Below the pieces are notes generated by a model. That model made no database searches and was not told the DNA's origin. It saw only the letters and a list, made by a program, of their open reading frames with translations. Of a DNA stretch of 64,000 nucleotides, positions 12,173 through 22,475 are shown piece after piece. The position numbers and the translations under genes are program-made. The first letter of the stretch is position 1. The number at the start of each line of letters is the position of its first letter. The stretch spans positions 1,550,001 through 1,614,000 of the forward strand of contig JAGVVL010000017.1 in NCBI GenBank assembly GCA_018287875.1. The letters are read 5' to 3'. The DNA comes from Nigrospora sphaerica (taxonomy: Eukaryota > Ascomycota > Sordariomycetes > Amphisphaeriales > Apiosporaceae).

Positions 12173-12781
12173 GAGCGCCCCGTACAAAGGCCGTGATGCG
12201 GCGAGTGCCAGAGAGCCTTTTCTCCCATGGTTGGGCCGTGGACGTGCCTGCATCGACTCGTTTTACGGCCAGGGAAGATCCAGCAGGCAGAACAGCTTCT
12301 TGTGGCGTGGACCGCCGGGCTGTATGGATGGACGAACCGCCAAGACTGGCCGAAATAGCTACGGGCTAATCAGGGACAGGGTACGTGATGCTTTTGGTGG
12401 ACACCCTTTTCGCATAGCATTGGCGTTTGGGCACAGGAGTTACTATCGTTTGGTCATGTTTTATATACGTATGTGTAAGGACTGTCGTAAGAAAGGCTTT
12501 CCGTGGTAGGACCCGTAGAAGCCACGTATCTCGCTACTGTCATTACATCACGCAATCCCAATCTCGTGGCACTGGCCGGCTGGCGTCGGCCCCAACTGAC
12601 CCTGATATCCGGATCATCAAGATGAGCACAGGCAGGCTAGATCTGGCCGTGTTGAAAGAGTAGCCAAACCTCGGCACGCAAATGCTCAGCTGAACCCTGA
12701 TCCCCAAGCGTGGAATAGCCGTCGGAAGAGATCCCATGTGTTATTGACCGGATTGCGGTGTCTTGTAGGTGGTCGTCGGGT
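12173..12781. other. Convergent intergenic space, SFT1-like and AGE2-like 3' ends
   Basis: No gene seen. It should contain the 3' UTRs and polyadenylation signals of the two convergent genes. Confidence 0.5.
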
Positions 12782-14589
12782 CTATTGCCAGACGTTACTG
12801 AACAAATCATCACCGCCGCCAAACCCTCCTTGCGGTTTGGCAGCTTGGTTCGAGTTGGCTGCGTTGCCGCCCGTACTGCTAGCCCAACCTCCAAATTCTT
12901 CATCCGGGGCGACAGCTGGTGTGACGCTCAGAGTGCCGCTTTGTCCCGGAACAATGCTTTGAGTGGCCAGCGACCCGCCCGTGCTTCCCCACGCCCCGAA
13001 ATCGTTGCCACCAAATGCCGAAGGCTGGCTGGGTGCCGGGCTCTTGGCAGCAGGAGCAGGAGCAGCAGCCGGTGCGGCCGGCTCGCCCCATGCATTACCC
13101 CAAACATCTGAATTGCTGAAGTTGCTGGGCACGGCCGAGGTGCCAACAGCGTTCGCCGCCGCTGCGGGGGGCGAAGTGGGCTTGGGGGCCGAGAGGTTGA
13201 AGACGGAACCCATAGCCGGAGCCGGGACGGACGGCGAGGGTGCTTTGGTGGGCAGCGAAGCCGGCGCCGGCGCCGGGCTAGACAGATCAAACAGATCTCC
13301 CATGGCCGATGAGGCAGGCTGTGCAGGCTTCGCCGGGGCCGGGGCCGGGGCGCCCCATCCACCGAAGCTGTTGGACGGCGATATGGGGCTCATGGCTTGC
13401 GGGGTGGCTGGCTTGGCCGGCTTGGGGTCGAAGAAACTGCCCCCGCCCAGGCCGCCCATGGTGGACGTCGACTGCGGCGTCGACTTCTTGCTGCTGCCAA
13501 AGCTCGTCAGGCCAGCGAAGGCATCTATTGGCGGGCTCTTGGGCGAGGCCACGTTGCTGCCGCCAAAGCTCAATCCCGCAAAGTCACCGGCCAGGTTGCT
13601 GCTTGTGGAGTTCTGGGCGTGGTGGCCCATCGTAGGCGACTGCATGGGCGAGGCCATGGAGCCCCAGCTACCGAAGGAGCCCGAGGGGTTGTGGCCATGC
13701 TGCGGCTGGGCCTGGGGTCGCGGAGCTGAGGCGTACAAGGACAGGATGGACTGCTTCAAATCCGGGCGCGACTGGCCGCCCATGGCCGCTGTGCCCGTGG
13801 TGCTAGCGGGGCGCGGAGGGGCGGCGGGCGTGTTGCCCAGGAAATCCAGGTCGAACAAAGAGTCCTTGGCCGTCGTGGCCTTGGCCGGCGCCGGGGCGGC
13901 TTTGGGCGGAGGCGCCTGGGCGATGGCCGAGGGCCCTGCCGTGCTGGCTCGGGGTGGAAGGTCATCGCCGCCTATGAGATCGCCCTGGATGTTGTTCGGC
14001 GCGGCGGCACGACCGACCGAGCCCTTGCGGATGGACTCCTTGCGTTCGATCTGCTGCTTCTCCTTGACGATGCTCAGGGGTATGTCGTCGTCGCCGTCGA
14101 CGTTGAGGGTGGCGGGGTCGGGCATGGGCCCTTCCATCACCCATCTCTTGAGCTCGTACTTTGTCCGGATGAAGTTCTCAATCTTGGCCTCGGAGGGCAC
14201 GTGGCCATTGGCCAGCTTGTTTTCCCAGTACTTGTTTGCCCGCGCGTTGCCCCAGCTCAGAATGCTTGCCAGTTGCTCGTCGGTCCAGGAGTCGAGGTCG
14301 ACCGACTTGACTCGCGAGATGTGCGTTCCCATGCCTCGGTGGATGCCCGAGCAGCGGATGCAGATGAAGACGCCCAGGTTCCAGCTCGCCCATCGCGGAT
14401 CTGCGCGCCGGGAATGATGGTTAGCATTTGGATGGGCAGGCAGGCAGGTGCGCGGGGTCGAGGATACGTACGCTTGTTCTTCTTGCAGTCGGCGCAGATC
14501 TTGTTAGTGTCCAGCTTCAGGAGGCTCTTGATGGTTGCCTGGTTCTGGGCTGCCCGCTCCGCGGCCGGGTTGGGTGGCCGCCGCGACAT
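12782..14589 (-). CDS. AGE2: ArfGAP protein, AGE2/SMAP type
   Basis: A 578-residue GTPase-activating protein for ADP-ribosylation factors, active at the trans-Golgi and endosomes. Two exons: 14589-14472 and 14400-12782, with a 71-nt GTACGT...CAG phase-1 intron whose join rebuilds H40. The N-terminal ArfGAP domain (about 15-135) has the zinc finger C32-x2-C35...C53-x2-C56 (ICADCKKNK, PRWASWNLGVFICIRC) and the arginine-finger segment SGIHRGMGTHISRVKSVDLD. The rest is long, disordered, P/A/G/S-rich, with repeated DLFDL/NFS-like short motifs (LFDLDFLG, MGDLFDLSS) of the kind that bind clathrin and adaptors, and ends FSNVWQ. Minus-strand coding is beyond doubt; the 484-codon plus-strand frame over exon 2 is a mirror of the biased composition. 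Confidence 0.95.
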
Positions 14590-16142
14590 GTTGACAGTTT
14601 GCGTACTGGGTTCAAGGGGCGTGTAGTTGGAGAGGGAGAGAAGACCGGCGTAGTGCAATGAGGTGGTCCAAGTGATCTTGAGCAAATAACAGGTACGGTC
14701 TGGGTTCCCGTCGTTAGGGTGCCTGGTGGTTCAGGTGTTGTACTAACGGGCCGGCGTTGGATGGATTGATGGCTGTCGTGGACCCTGTCTGACGGCGGCT
14801 CGCAACCTTGAGCTGGGCATCAGGTAAAGATGTATGTACCTTATGTAGCCAAGTGACAGGTTATGTAAACTGTTCATCCAATAGCGCCCAGGTAGGCTTC
14901 ACCTTGTACAAAGGAAGGGGTTGCAGGTGGAAACCGCCCAGTTTATGGGGCATTTGGGCACTTGGGCTGCCCAGGGAGAGATGTGGCTTGTCCGCCTAGC
15001 AGCAGCCTTCCCCGAGTGCACCTAATTCAGCATGCATGTATGAGCCGATATACTGCTAGGACGCACCCATATCTTACGTGCTTTATGCTGCTGTGAAGGA
15101 GTAGGGCTAGTCATATTGTAACGCCAATTGTATAATCGTTTTCCCTTCACCGCATCGTTTTTTCCTCGGCAACTCAAGGCCATCGGCAAGCCGGCAGCCT
15201 CGCGGGGGGGCCGAGTGGCTTAGGCCTATTCCATCCGATCCCGGCAAAAGCAGGTTGAAACCTACGGATTCTTACTACTTGGTATCAAAATGCTGCTTAC
15301 AGGTTCAGGGTTCCCCGTTGACGAGGTACCTGCAGCGCTAGAGCCCATATCTTGTCAAACCATGGCACCCGATTCTCCGCCACTGGCCTGCTCTTATTAG
15401 AGATGGGATGCGATGGGTTAGGTGTGATAGTTTGCTTGCAGCGGTGCTGCCGTGGGACGCTACCGAGGCGTGCGTGGTGAATTCGGGCATCATCCCACAC
15501 CCCGGACCAGGTTCCTGATAGGCTGATGCCCAGCGTGAACGGCTTCCCAAGATCGTGCCCCGCGGTTCGTCAACTTTCCATCGATGTATAGCGTCGCCAC
15601 CCTTGAGGCTTCGCGGTGACGTTTGTGCATTCATGGGGACAAGCGGATGCCAGACGGCAGGCAGTGCCTGCTGATGGGCTGCAGGGGGGCAGTGCGCAAG
15701 GGCGCAATGATTTGAGTTGGTGACGCAGCGCAAAACCCCGGGACTGGCGGCGTTAAGGACGGACAGAGAGAGGGAGGTCATACATTATCTACATTGTACC
15801 GAGAAGTAGGTGCAGCTTTGGGAGGTACGTACACGATTCACCACCAATCCCGCAGATGTAGTGCATCATCGAGCGGATGCCGCCGGGAGCCAGTGCTTCT
15901 CTTACATCTCCATCCATCACTATCCCGTTGACTTCTAGATTCCAAATAGTCCGGCCACCCGCTGCTTAATTACCCGTTGTGAGGACTCACTGACTGCCAA
16001 CGCCCTTTATCCATCTCGGCCCATCCTATAACTGCTTGCTTCGGCGTCCTCCCTCTTCCGATATCCTCCTGCCGCTGTTAAGCATCGTGGCCCCATTGCC
16101 GAGCCCACCTACCACCCCCCGCCAACGTTCTTCAAAATCCTC
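14590..16142. other. Intergenic, divergent upstream region of AGE2-like and msrB genes
   Basis: No gene recognised. A tRNA-like fragment (GGCCGAGTGGCTTAGGCC at 15209-15226 with a weak T-arm-like segment downstream) does not fold into a full cloverleaf. A pyrimidine-rich leader precedes the msrB start. Confidence 0.5.
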
Positions 16143-16836
16143 ATGCGTCTGCCGCGTTTCTCCAGCTTGCTCGGCACTTTTTACACCTTTTCCAACCTCG
16201 CGCGCACGCGAGCATCTGTTCGCCCCTCGTCGTTTCAGCAGAACTCCCGGGCCCTGAAGTCCTCTATGAACATCCCTTTCCTAAGCTCCCTCTTCGGCTC
16301 CACCAGCAGTGCTTCCAGCAAGATGTCATACCCCGACCAGAGAAGCGATGATGAGTGGCGCGCGGTGCTGAACAAGGGCAAGTCCCCGCGCTTTGTGTGA
16401 CCTGGGTCACTTTCCATCCCTTCCGACCGTCCGGCTGACGCTCTGTGCAGAGCAATTCCGCATCCTCAGAGAGAAGGGCACCGAGGCGCCCTTCTCGGGC
16501 CAGTACGACAAGTTCTTCTCCGACTCGGGTGTCTACACCTGCGCAGGCTGTGATGCGCCGCTGTACAAGGCCAACCACAAGTTCAAGTCGGGCTGTGGCT
16601 GGCCTGCCTACTTTGATAGCATCCCGGGCGCCGTGACGCGCCACGAGGACAACGCCTTTGGCATGGCACGGACCGAGATCGTCTGCTCCAACTGCGGCGG
16701 CCACCTCGGTCACGTCTTCAAAGGGGAAGGCTACCCCACCGCTACTGACGAGAGGCACTGTGTCAACAGCATCAGTCTAAAGTTCTCGCCCGAGGACAAG
16801 TCCGTCCAAGGTGAGAAGAAGGACAGCAAGGCGTGA
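16143..16836 (+). CDS. msrB: Peptide methionine-R-sulfoxide reductase (MsrB)
   Basis: A 206-residue enzyme that reduces methionine-R-sulfoxide in proteins using thioredoxin. Exons are 16143-16377 and 16451-16836. The intron starts with GC, not GT: the donor is AAG-G|GCAAGT and the acceptor GTGCAG; the join gives LNKEQFRILREKGTE, the conserved family sequence, and no GT donor of phase 1 exists before the in-frame stop. Zinc-binding pairs CAGC and CSNC and the catalytic Cys in RHCVNSISL are present, with GTEAPFSGQY and KSGCGWPAYFDS. The first 60 residues are basic and S/R/F-rich (MRLPRFSSLLGTF, ARTRASVRPSSF), like a mitochondrial presequence; internal Met codons at 16266 and 16323 could give a cytosolic form. 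Confidence 0.95.
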
Positions 16837-18738
16837 GGCATGTGCGGTCTACCTGCTTTGGTTCTTTGTCGGGTCGGACAATACACTGCAGCAGCTTGAA
16901 TCAGCCATCGAGCCACAGAAGGCGTAACGTTACGTATCCTACCTATGTAGAAAATGGAATTTGCGCCAACACTTGTTGGTCGCCATTGGCCGTATCACCA
17001 CAGCCGGCGGATCCCGGGGTCCGCGTGCTTTAGTACGGACAAGATATAGAAAGTTGACCTCGGTCCTCTTTCCTTGTACCCGTACACAACACTTTTTCGC
17101 TTATCATGTTTACTCACACGCGTGTATCCTTTACCTTCCATGGTGCGAACTGTACGTTTACACGGCAAAGCGCCAGTCAGTGAACTCCTGCATTCGACCT
17201 GCCAGCCAGCAGTACGATGGGCCGAAGGAGGCTTTGCTAACTGCGCTGGGCCAGGGCGGAGGCTTTGTTGTGGTAAAACTTCTTGCAGCCTCTCTCGCTA
17301 GCACGTTGCCGCCAACTCGCTCTCACAAATACGGTGTCCGAAGGAGAAACAATGCATCACAGAGGGGAGCTCAGATAATTTAGCTATTCCGTTATGTATC
17401 CGTTCTTCTTGCCTTTTTCGCTGGCCGATGCTCCAAGCGCCTTCCGTCGGCCCTTCTGGAATCCTGCAACCCTTCCCAGCTTACCATGACATGGCCCATA
17501 ATTACAACTTGCCGCCTCCTGACCCGGGACCCTATGTGTTGCCACCCACGCTTTTACATACGGGCCCCAGTTTCTTACCTTGAAAGGCGTCAACAGCCGA
17601 AGCCTGACCCGAAACAGCAGATCCGGGGTCCGAATACGCCGGGATAAGGCGACGTATTGCCTACGCCTCCAAGCTAGGTAGGAATCAAGTTGTAACATGC
17701 TGTCCTTAATTGCCCCTGGGGAAATATTACGATGAATTCGTCGGCGTCTACCCAACGACACGCCAGAATTGCAACTTGGGACAGGACTATCCTTCGAGAA
17801 GACGCTGAATCGGTACTGCTATGGTGGGAAAGACGTGGTGAAAATGAAAACCCGACATGATTATTATTCGGCCTGCAAAGGTTACGTTTCTGGAGTGCGA
17901 TGGGGGCTATTGGAGAGTGATGCACGATGATGCGGCTGGCAAGTCACAGCCAAGCAATCAGAACCCCAAGCTCTCTCATCTTGGCATCATTGCATCGAAA
18001 CACATAACATTAAACATGCTTTTCATTCGAACTCGAAAGAAGGCGGCTCTACAACTAATATTGCCACTGGGATGTGTGGGTGCAACCTACGATAAGACTC
18101 GGGGAGCGATTCGGACTGGTCCGATGGGGAACTGCGTGATGCTCCTTTCCACTCCCTGGGACCGAGACATGCCGCCAGTTCCTCCGTGAAAACCCAGGCT
18201 GAAAAGGTTCTGGCAGGCGGTCCTGGTAAGGAGTGGGCATCCTAGGGAAGATCTACCGACCGCTTTCTTCCCTGACAGTTGGATCATGAGGGTCAAATTG
18301 ACTGATAGCAAGATCATCGGCAGATTGTGCGCCGGCACGCATAATCCATGACGTTTGGTGAACGTAGCGGGCTGGTTGGTTGGTTAGGTTCTATATCGGA
18401 AGCGCCTGTGTTGCGCAAGGATGCCAACTTCTAGTTAGGCCGCGGACGTCTTATTCGCAGTCAGGAATTATTTCATGTGATCACCGACATGTCACGAGAA
18501 GACACAAGTGTGATTTCTGTCACAAAGGAGTGTTGATTCGCATCGTATCTCATGTAGTGACTGGACATCTAACCATGGTTCCCCCCTATCCTTCACATTC
18601 TAACCTTCCAGTGAAATGCCACAAACCGCACGTGGGCAGACGGATCTTGTGGGGTGAAGTGAAAGTGGTGCGAAGACGGACTCGGTCGACACGTGGATAG
18701 GTAGCATTGTTGCCGCGTTGGCCGGTAGATCTACCAGC
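16837..18738. other. Intergenic, 3' of msrB and of the metallothionein gene
   Basis: No gene recognised on either strand. Reading frames are short and AT-richer than the coding parts of the window. A minus-strand frame at 17384-17761 (125 codons) has no family resemblance. Confidence 0.5.
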
Positions 18739-19035
18739 TTATTTGCCGCAGCTAGCGCAGGTGCAGCTGGAGCCGCAGTTGCCTTTGGGAGAGACGAGCG
18801 TTAGCGAACTATTTGTGTTTGGTGTATATTCGTTCTGTAGGTTCTCGACGTTGAAGCCGACTCAGAGCCGCGAGCGAAGGCGTGACGGCGCGGGGTAGCG
18901 GGGTAAAAGCAAGGTGTAACAGCGGAATATTATGTAGGGGCGTTATGAGGTATGCGCCCGAGGTAGGGGAGTCGGCATGGGTTAGGGCCATCACTTACAG
19001 CTGGAGCTGCCGGAGCATCCGCAGTCGCCCTTCAT
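18739..19035 (-). CDS. cmt: Copper metallothionein, 26 residues
   Basis: A tiny cytosolic metal-binding protein. Two exons, 19035-18999 and 18782-18739, separated by a 216-nt GTAAGT...AAAG intron whose phase-1 join rebuilds C13. The product has 26 residues with seven Cys at 5, 7, 13, 15, 19, 21 and 24, i.e. C-x-C-x5-C-x-C-x3-C-x-C-x2-C, the spacing of the Neurospora crassa copper metallothionein. The N-terminal half reads MKGDCGCSGSSS and the last residues are CASCGK. No aromatic or His residues occur, as is usual in this class. A TATATAA box lies about 130 nt upstream. Induction by copper is expected from the family but is not shown by the sequence. The gene is too short and too interrupted for ORF-based calling. 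Confidence 0.9.
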
Positions 19036-19166
19036 TTTGATGGTGGTTGGTCTTGAGAAGACGGGAGTGAGTAGTTGTGGTGATGGAAGAAGTTGATCTG
19101 ATTCTGATCGGTTGCAAGATGAAGGAGAGAAGACAAAATGGAGCAGCAGTCGTTCTGGAAGGACCC

Positions 19167-19173
19167 TTATATA
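19167..19173 (-). promoter_or_regulatory. TATA box of the metallothionein gene
   Basis: TATATAA on the minus strand about 132 nt upstream of the metallothionein ATG, followed by a C/T-rich leader. It fits a strong inducible promoter. Confidence 0.6.
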
Positions 19174-21563
19174 GCCCACCCTCGACAGGGTCTCCAGTAC
19201 TCTGAAGTCACCCCTGCTACGGAGTACTACCGATTACTACACAGTACTTTGCGCCTACCTTGTGGCGTGTAGCTTCCCGAAGTAACCAACTTGCGAGCAG
19301 GAAGAGAGAAGGTAAGGGTGGGATGGAATGGGATGGCATGTACTACCGAGGGCGAGGGGTAGCGGTTGCTCACTCGCCCGCCCGCCATTGGCGCCGCGAA
19401 TCGGCAGCGCCACTCGCGCCCGCTCGGGGCCAATGGCAACGGACACGATGCGGGTTTTTCGCGTGGAGGGGTTGTTGGGTTCTTTGCTACTGCGGGCCAC
19501 CCATTCACCAGGGTTTTCCGTCGCTGCTGCTGCTGGACAAGGGAGCCGTGCCCGCCTTGCATGCGGGCAGGCGTCTGGCCATGCAGGCCTCGTGGGGTCT
19601 TTGGTTAGCGTCTCGGATGACCTGCCTGCTCTGCCCTGCCATGGCCCGCCTGTCCGTGGCAACGTCGCATGCCGGAACTCTGTACAGACTATGCGTACTG
19701 CCTCGCTGGGTCTTCCCAATGCAATGCGAGCATAAGTGTACGTCAATGACAGGTAAGGAAGGGTCTCCTTGCGTACGAGGGAGCCCCCTTCCACATCATG
19801 CTAGGGATACATTGAAACCCACGTCCGTCTGAGGACCCATGGGGCGAGTCCCAAACGAGGCTGCGGGGGCAGATTTCTCGGTTCGGCTCTAAAGTGGATC
19901 GCGCCGGCGTGGATCGGAGGCCTGGGGACGCGCGATGGGGCTCCCAGGTTTGATGAAAGTGCCCTGGCGACTAGGCGCCGCCCCCATCGACGAATGGCAC
20001 AAATCTCGCAGTTGCCGTTGGTCTCGACCAGCAACGGACGGGCGCGCACCAACGTCACCAACGGCGTTCATGTGACGAGCAGGATAATGATGATGATGAG
20101 GACGAGGTTGCTGGCTGCCGTTTCGCTTGTCTAGGAGGTCCTTTGCGTTGAGCCTATTACATCGCACGGGTAGCGCTTATCGGCTGAGCTGGTTGCGGCC
20201 TTTGTGCGTGAGTTTTGACCTATCAAACCGACCCCAACCCGGTCCCTGGGCCGTCTCTCAGTCAGGGAACCAATCCTTCCCCCATCCGCCGTGAGCAAAG
20301 CCATGGCAAATGAGCCTGCCCAGCAGTGCGTCTCTCCACCCTGCTGTGCTTGCATGCCCTTCCGGGGCACTACTCGTCTCCTAGCTCCCGTACAGAGGCG
20401 GCCAGCGGGGTGAGATCGACCCCCGCGCTCGCTGCTCACTCTCTGACGTGGGCCGCGGCTCGACCCTCACAAGGGGAAATCCTCAGCAGCGGCCAGCTCT
20501 ACAACAGGACAACGGTCCTCTAAGTGGACACGCAGCACACAAACTGCTGCCGAGCGGAGACGTGTGCTGCTCGGTGGCTTGCCATGGTCCTGCGTGGCTT
20601 GAAAACAACAGGCCAGGCCAGCCTATGACCACGACAGCCTCACGATAGAAACGCGGTAAAAGTTGGACGCCCACGGGCCAGGCAGATGCTCCAGGTATCC
20701 CGGCCGGGGGAGCCCCGTCTCTCTCCCCCTCCGCCTGGTATGTGGCCAACTGCGGGATGGACCCCACCCACATCTCTGACTCTGCTGATCCTCCAACATC
20801 ACGGCCTCGACCAGGTCGGTTCAACCGGGGTGGCCAGGTTCAGGATCGGAAGCGCTCCGTCTCTCATCGGACAGACGCACCCGGCCAAGTGATTAGGAAG
20901 GAGGGGGCATCGCGCCCGGGGTCTCACCTCGGTGTACAATCTTCATCTGACATGACCCAGATCGGCCCAAGAACCCGTACGCGGGCTGGCTTTATGTAAG
21001 GCAGCGATCCCCTGGTCTTGTCGCATTGCAGATTGGCTTATTCGCGCCTTCGTGGCAACGAGGTCGCGGGGCGGCACCCTTTCCGAACACGATATTCTAG
21101 GGGAGGGACTACTTGGCCCGGTTAACGGCCAGTTTCCCCGTGATTCGGCCCTGCCGCTAGGCGACGTGTCGTCGTGGCGACGCTGTCCAAGATCCTCGCG
21201 CCTTGTCTACATAGAAACAAACTCCGATGCATCTCGGACTTTTCTGGCGGCGCGTGTGTGTAGAGGTTGTCATAGCCGTCACGTTCTGCATGCAGCAGAG
21301 GCTTGGCAACCGTCATCCCATCCGTGGTCATCTTATTGGCGGTTGCAGGCGACGTCTTATCAACGCCCGATGCCAACGGTGATAGCTATTAGTAATAACA
21401 CAGCTTACACGTCGAGAACTAACACAAACAAAACACTGTTTTCATTGCCAGAGGGTTGGCTTGAAGTGCCTCACGACACTATCCGTGGAAGTACAATGTG
21501 CAAGTCATATTGTAGACGCCTGGCCACGCGACGCAGCTGCCTCGCCAACCTACTTTGCTGTTC
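19174..21563. other. Gene-poor stretch
   Basis: No gene supported. Frames up to 190 codons (19260-19832 plus; 19255-19794 minus) overlap on both strands and lack family motifs or consistent codon bias. Promoter of the metallothionein gene occupies the left end. Confidence 0.5.
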
Positions 21564-22475
21564 TTATGCAATTTTTGGGTGGCCCTTGTTCTCTTTCACC
21601 GCTTCCATCCGTCGCCCAAGTCCCGCTTCACTACTCCGAGTCTCGAGGCCGATCAACACAATAACCTTCTCATCTCCACACGCGTCGACGGCAAAACGCA
21701 ACCCGCAAAACGTGTGTATCGGCTGATCCTCGATGTACTCCAGCCCGACGGGATACATGGGCGCCATGGGAGCCCTGTGCTCCGGCGACCTGCCGGCGAT
21801 AGGAGTGGTCGGAGGCTTGTGATGACAGTACCGACATTCAGGGGGTATCCGGCTTTGGAAAGGACACGGCGCGTGGTGAATATACTTTTTCTCATCGCGC
21901 CCGCTCGTTCTGGCCTTTTCCAACTTGTTGTTCGTACCCTGTGACTCATCCCCTTGCGGCTTGACACCAATGATGGCTTCGAGGTGGGCTTGGAAAGCTG
22001 ACCATGTGAGGTGTAGCTGCCGCTGGGTTCTCCGCGCCTGTATGATGCCCTCGATTTTGGTGATGTTCATTGCTGCTTTTCGCCCCTTAGCAAAGTGCTC
22101 CAGGTCGCCCTGGGTTGCCGCCCCTGCTCCCCGTTTGGCCTTTCGCGAAGGTTGGACGCGGGACGGCTTCACCGAAATTTGCTTGAAATTCCGGTGGATT
22201 GCCACCCGTTTTCTCAGATGGTCCTCTTCAGTCTCGAATCCCTCGCGCTCGAGGGAGTAGTATATGAGGCATTCTTGAATGAAGTGTTTGGTACAGTAGG
22301 CTTGATAGGGGGGCGGTGGCCATTGCCGTCGTTGCCGAAGGTCCCATTGTGCCGCGAGCGAAATGGAAATTTTATTCTCGGCCATGACTGCCAGTACTCC
22401 ATAGAAATCTGATGGCCGGCGGTAACTTTTGCCCTTGGCCGCGGACGTCTTCGTAGCACCGGAAAGTACCGCCAT
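21564..22475 (-). CDS. Orphan protein, 303 residues
   Basis: A single uninterrupted ORF beginning with a true ATG at 22475. I do not recognise a family. The protein is basic in the middle (SVKPSRVQPSRKAKRG), has a helix-forming N-terminal half (EDHLRKRVAIHRNFKQI), one CRYCHHKP cysteine/histidine cluster and a C-terminal stretch EKVIVLIGLETRS. Amino-acid composition is protein-like and the antisense frames are less so, which is why I keep it. Codon use is less GC-biased than in the housekeeping genes, and it sits alone in a gene-poor block, as is common for lineage-specific genes. A further exon at either end cannot be excluded. Confidence 0.5.
   Translation of the reverse strand: MAVLSGATKTSAAKGKSYRRPSDFYGVLAVMAENKISISLAAQWDLRQRRQWPPPPYQAYCTKHFIQECLIYYSLEREGFETEEDHLRKRVAIHRNFKQISVKPSRVQPSRKAKRGAGAATQGDLEHFAKGRKAAMNITKIEGIIQARRTQRQLHLTWSAFQAHLEAIIGVKPQGDESQGTNNKLEKARTSGRDEKKYIHHAPCPFQSRIPPECRYCHHKPPTTPIAGRSPEHRAPMAPMYPVGLEYIEDQPIHTFCGLRFAVDACGDEKVIVLIGLETRSSEAGLGRRMEAVKENKGHPKIA

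Noticed and set aside
12963..14417. 484-codon plus-strand ORF over the AGE2-like gene
   Set aside because: The minus-strand frame has the ArfGAP domain and a conserved C terminus; the plus-strand product has low-complexity G/A/P composition and no motif.
15200..15270. tRNA-like GGCCGAGTGGCTTAGGCC with a possible T arm
   Set aside because: No acceptor stem or anticodon stem can be formed; at most a tRNA relic.
17384..17761. 125-codon minus-strand frame
   Set aside because: Basic, random-looking translation with no motif and no matching splice structure.
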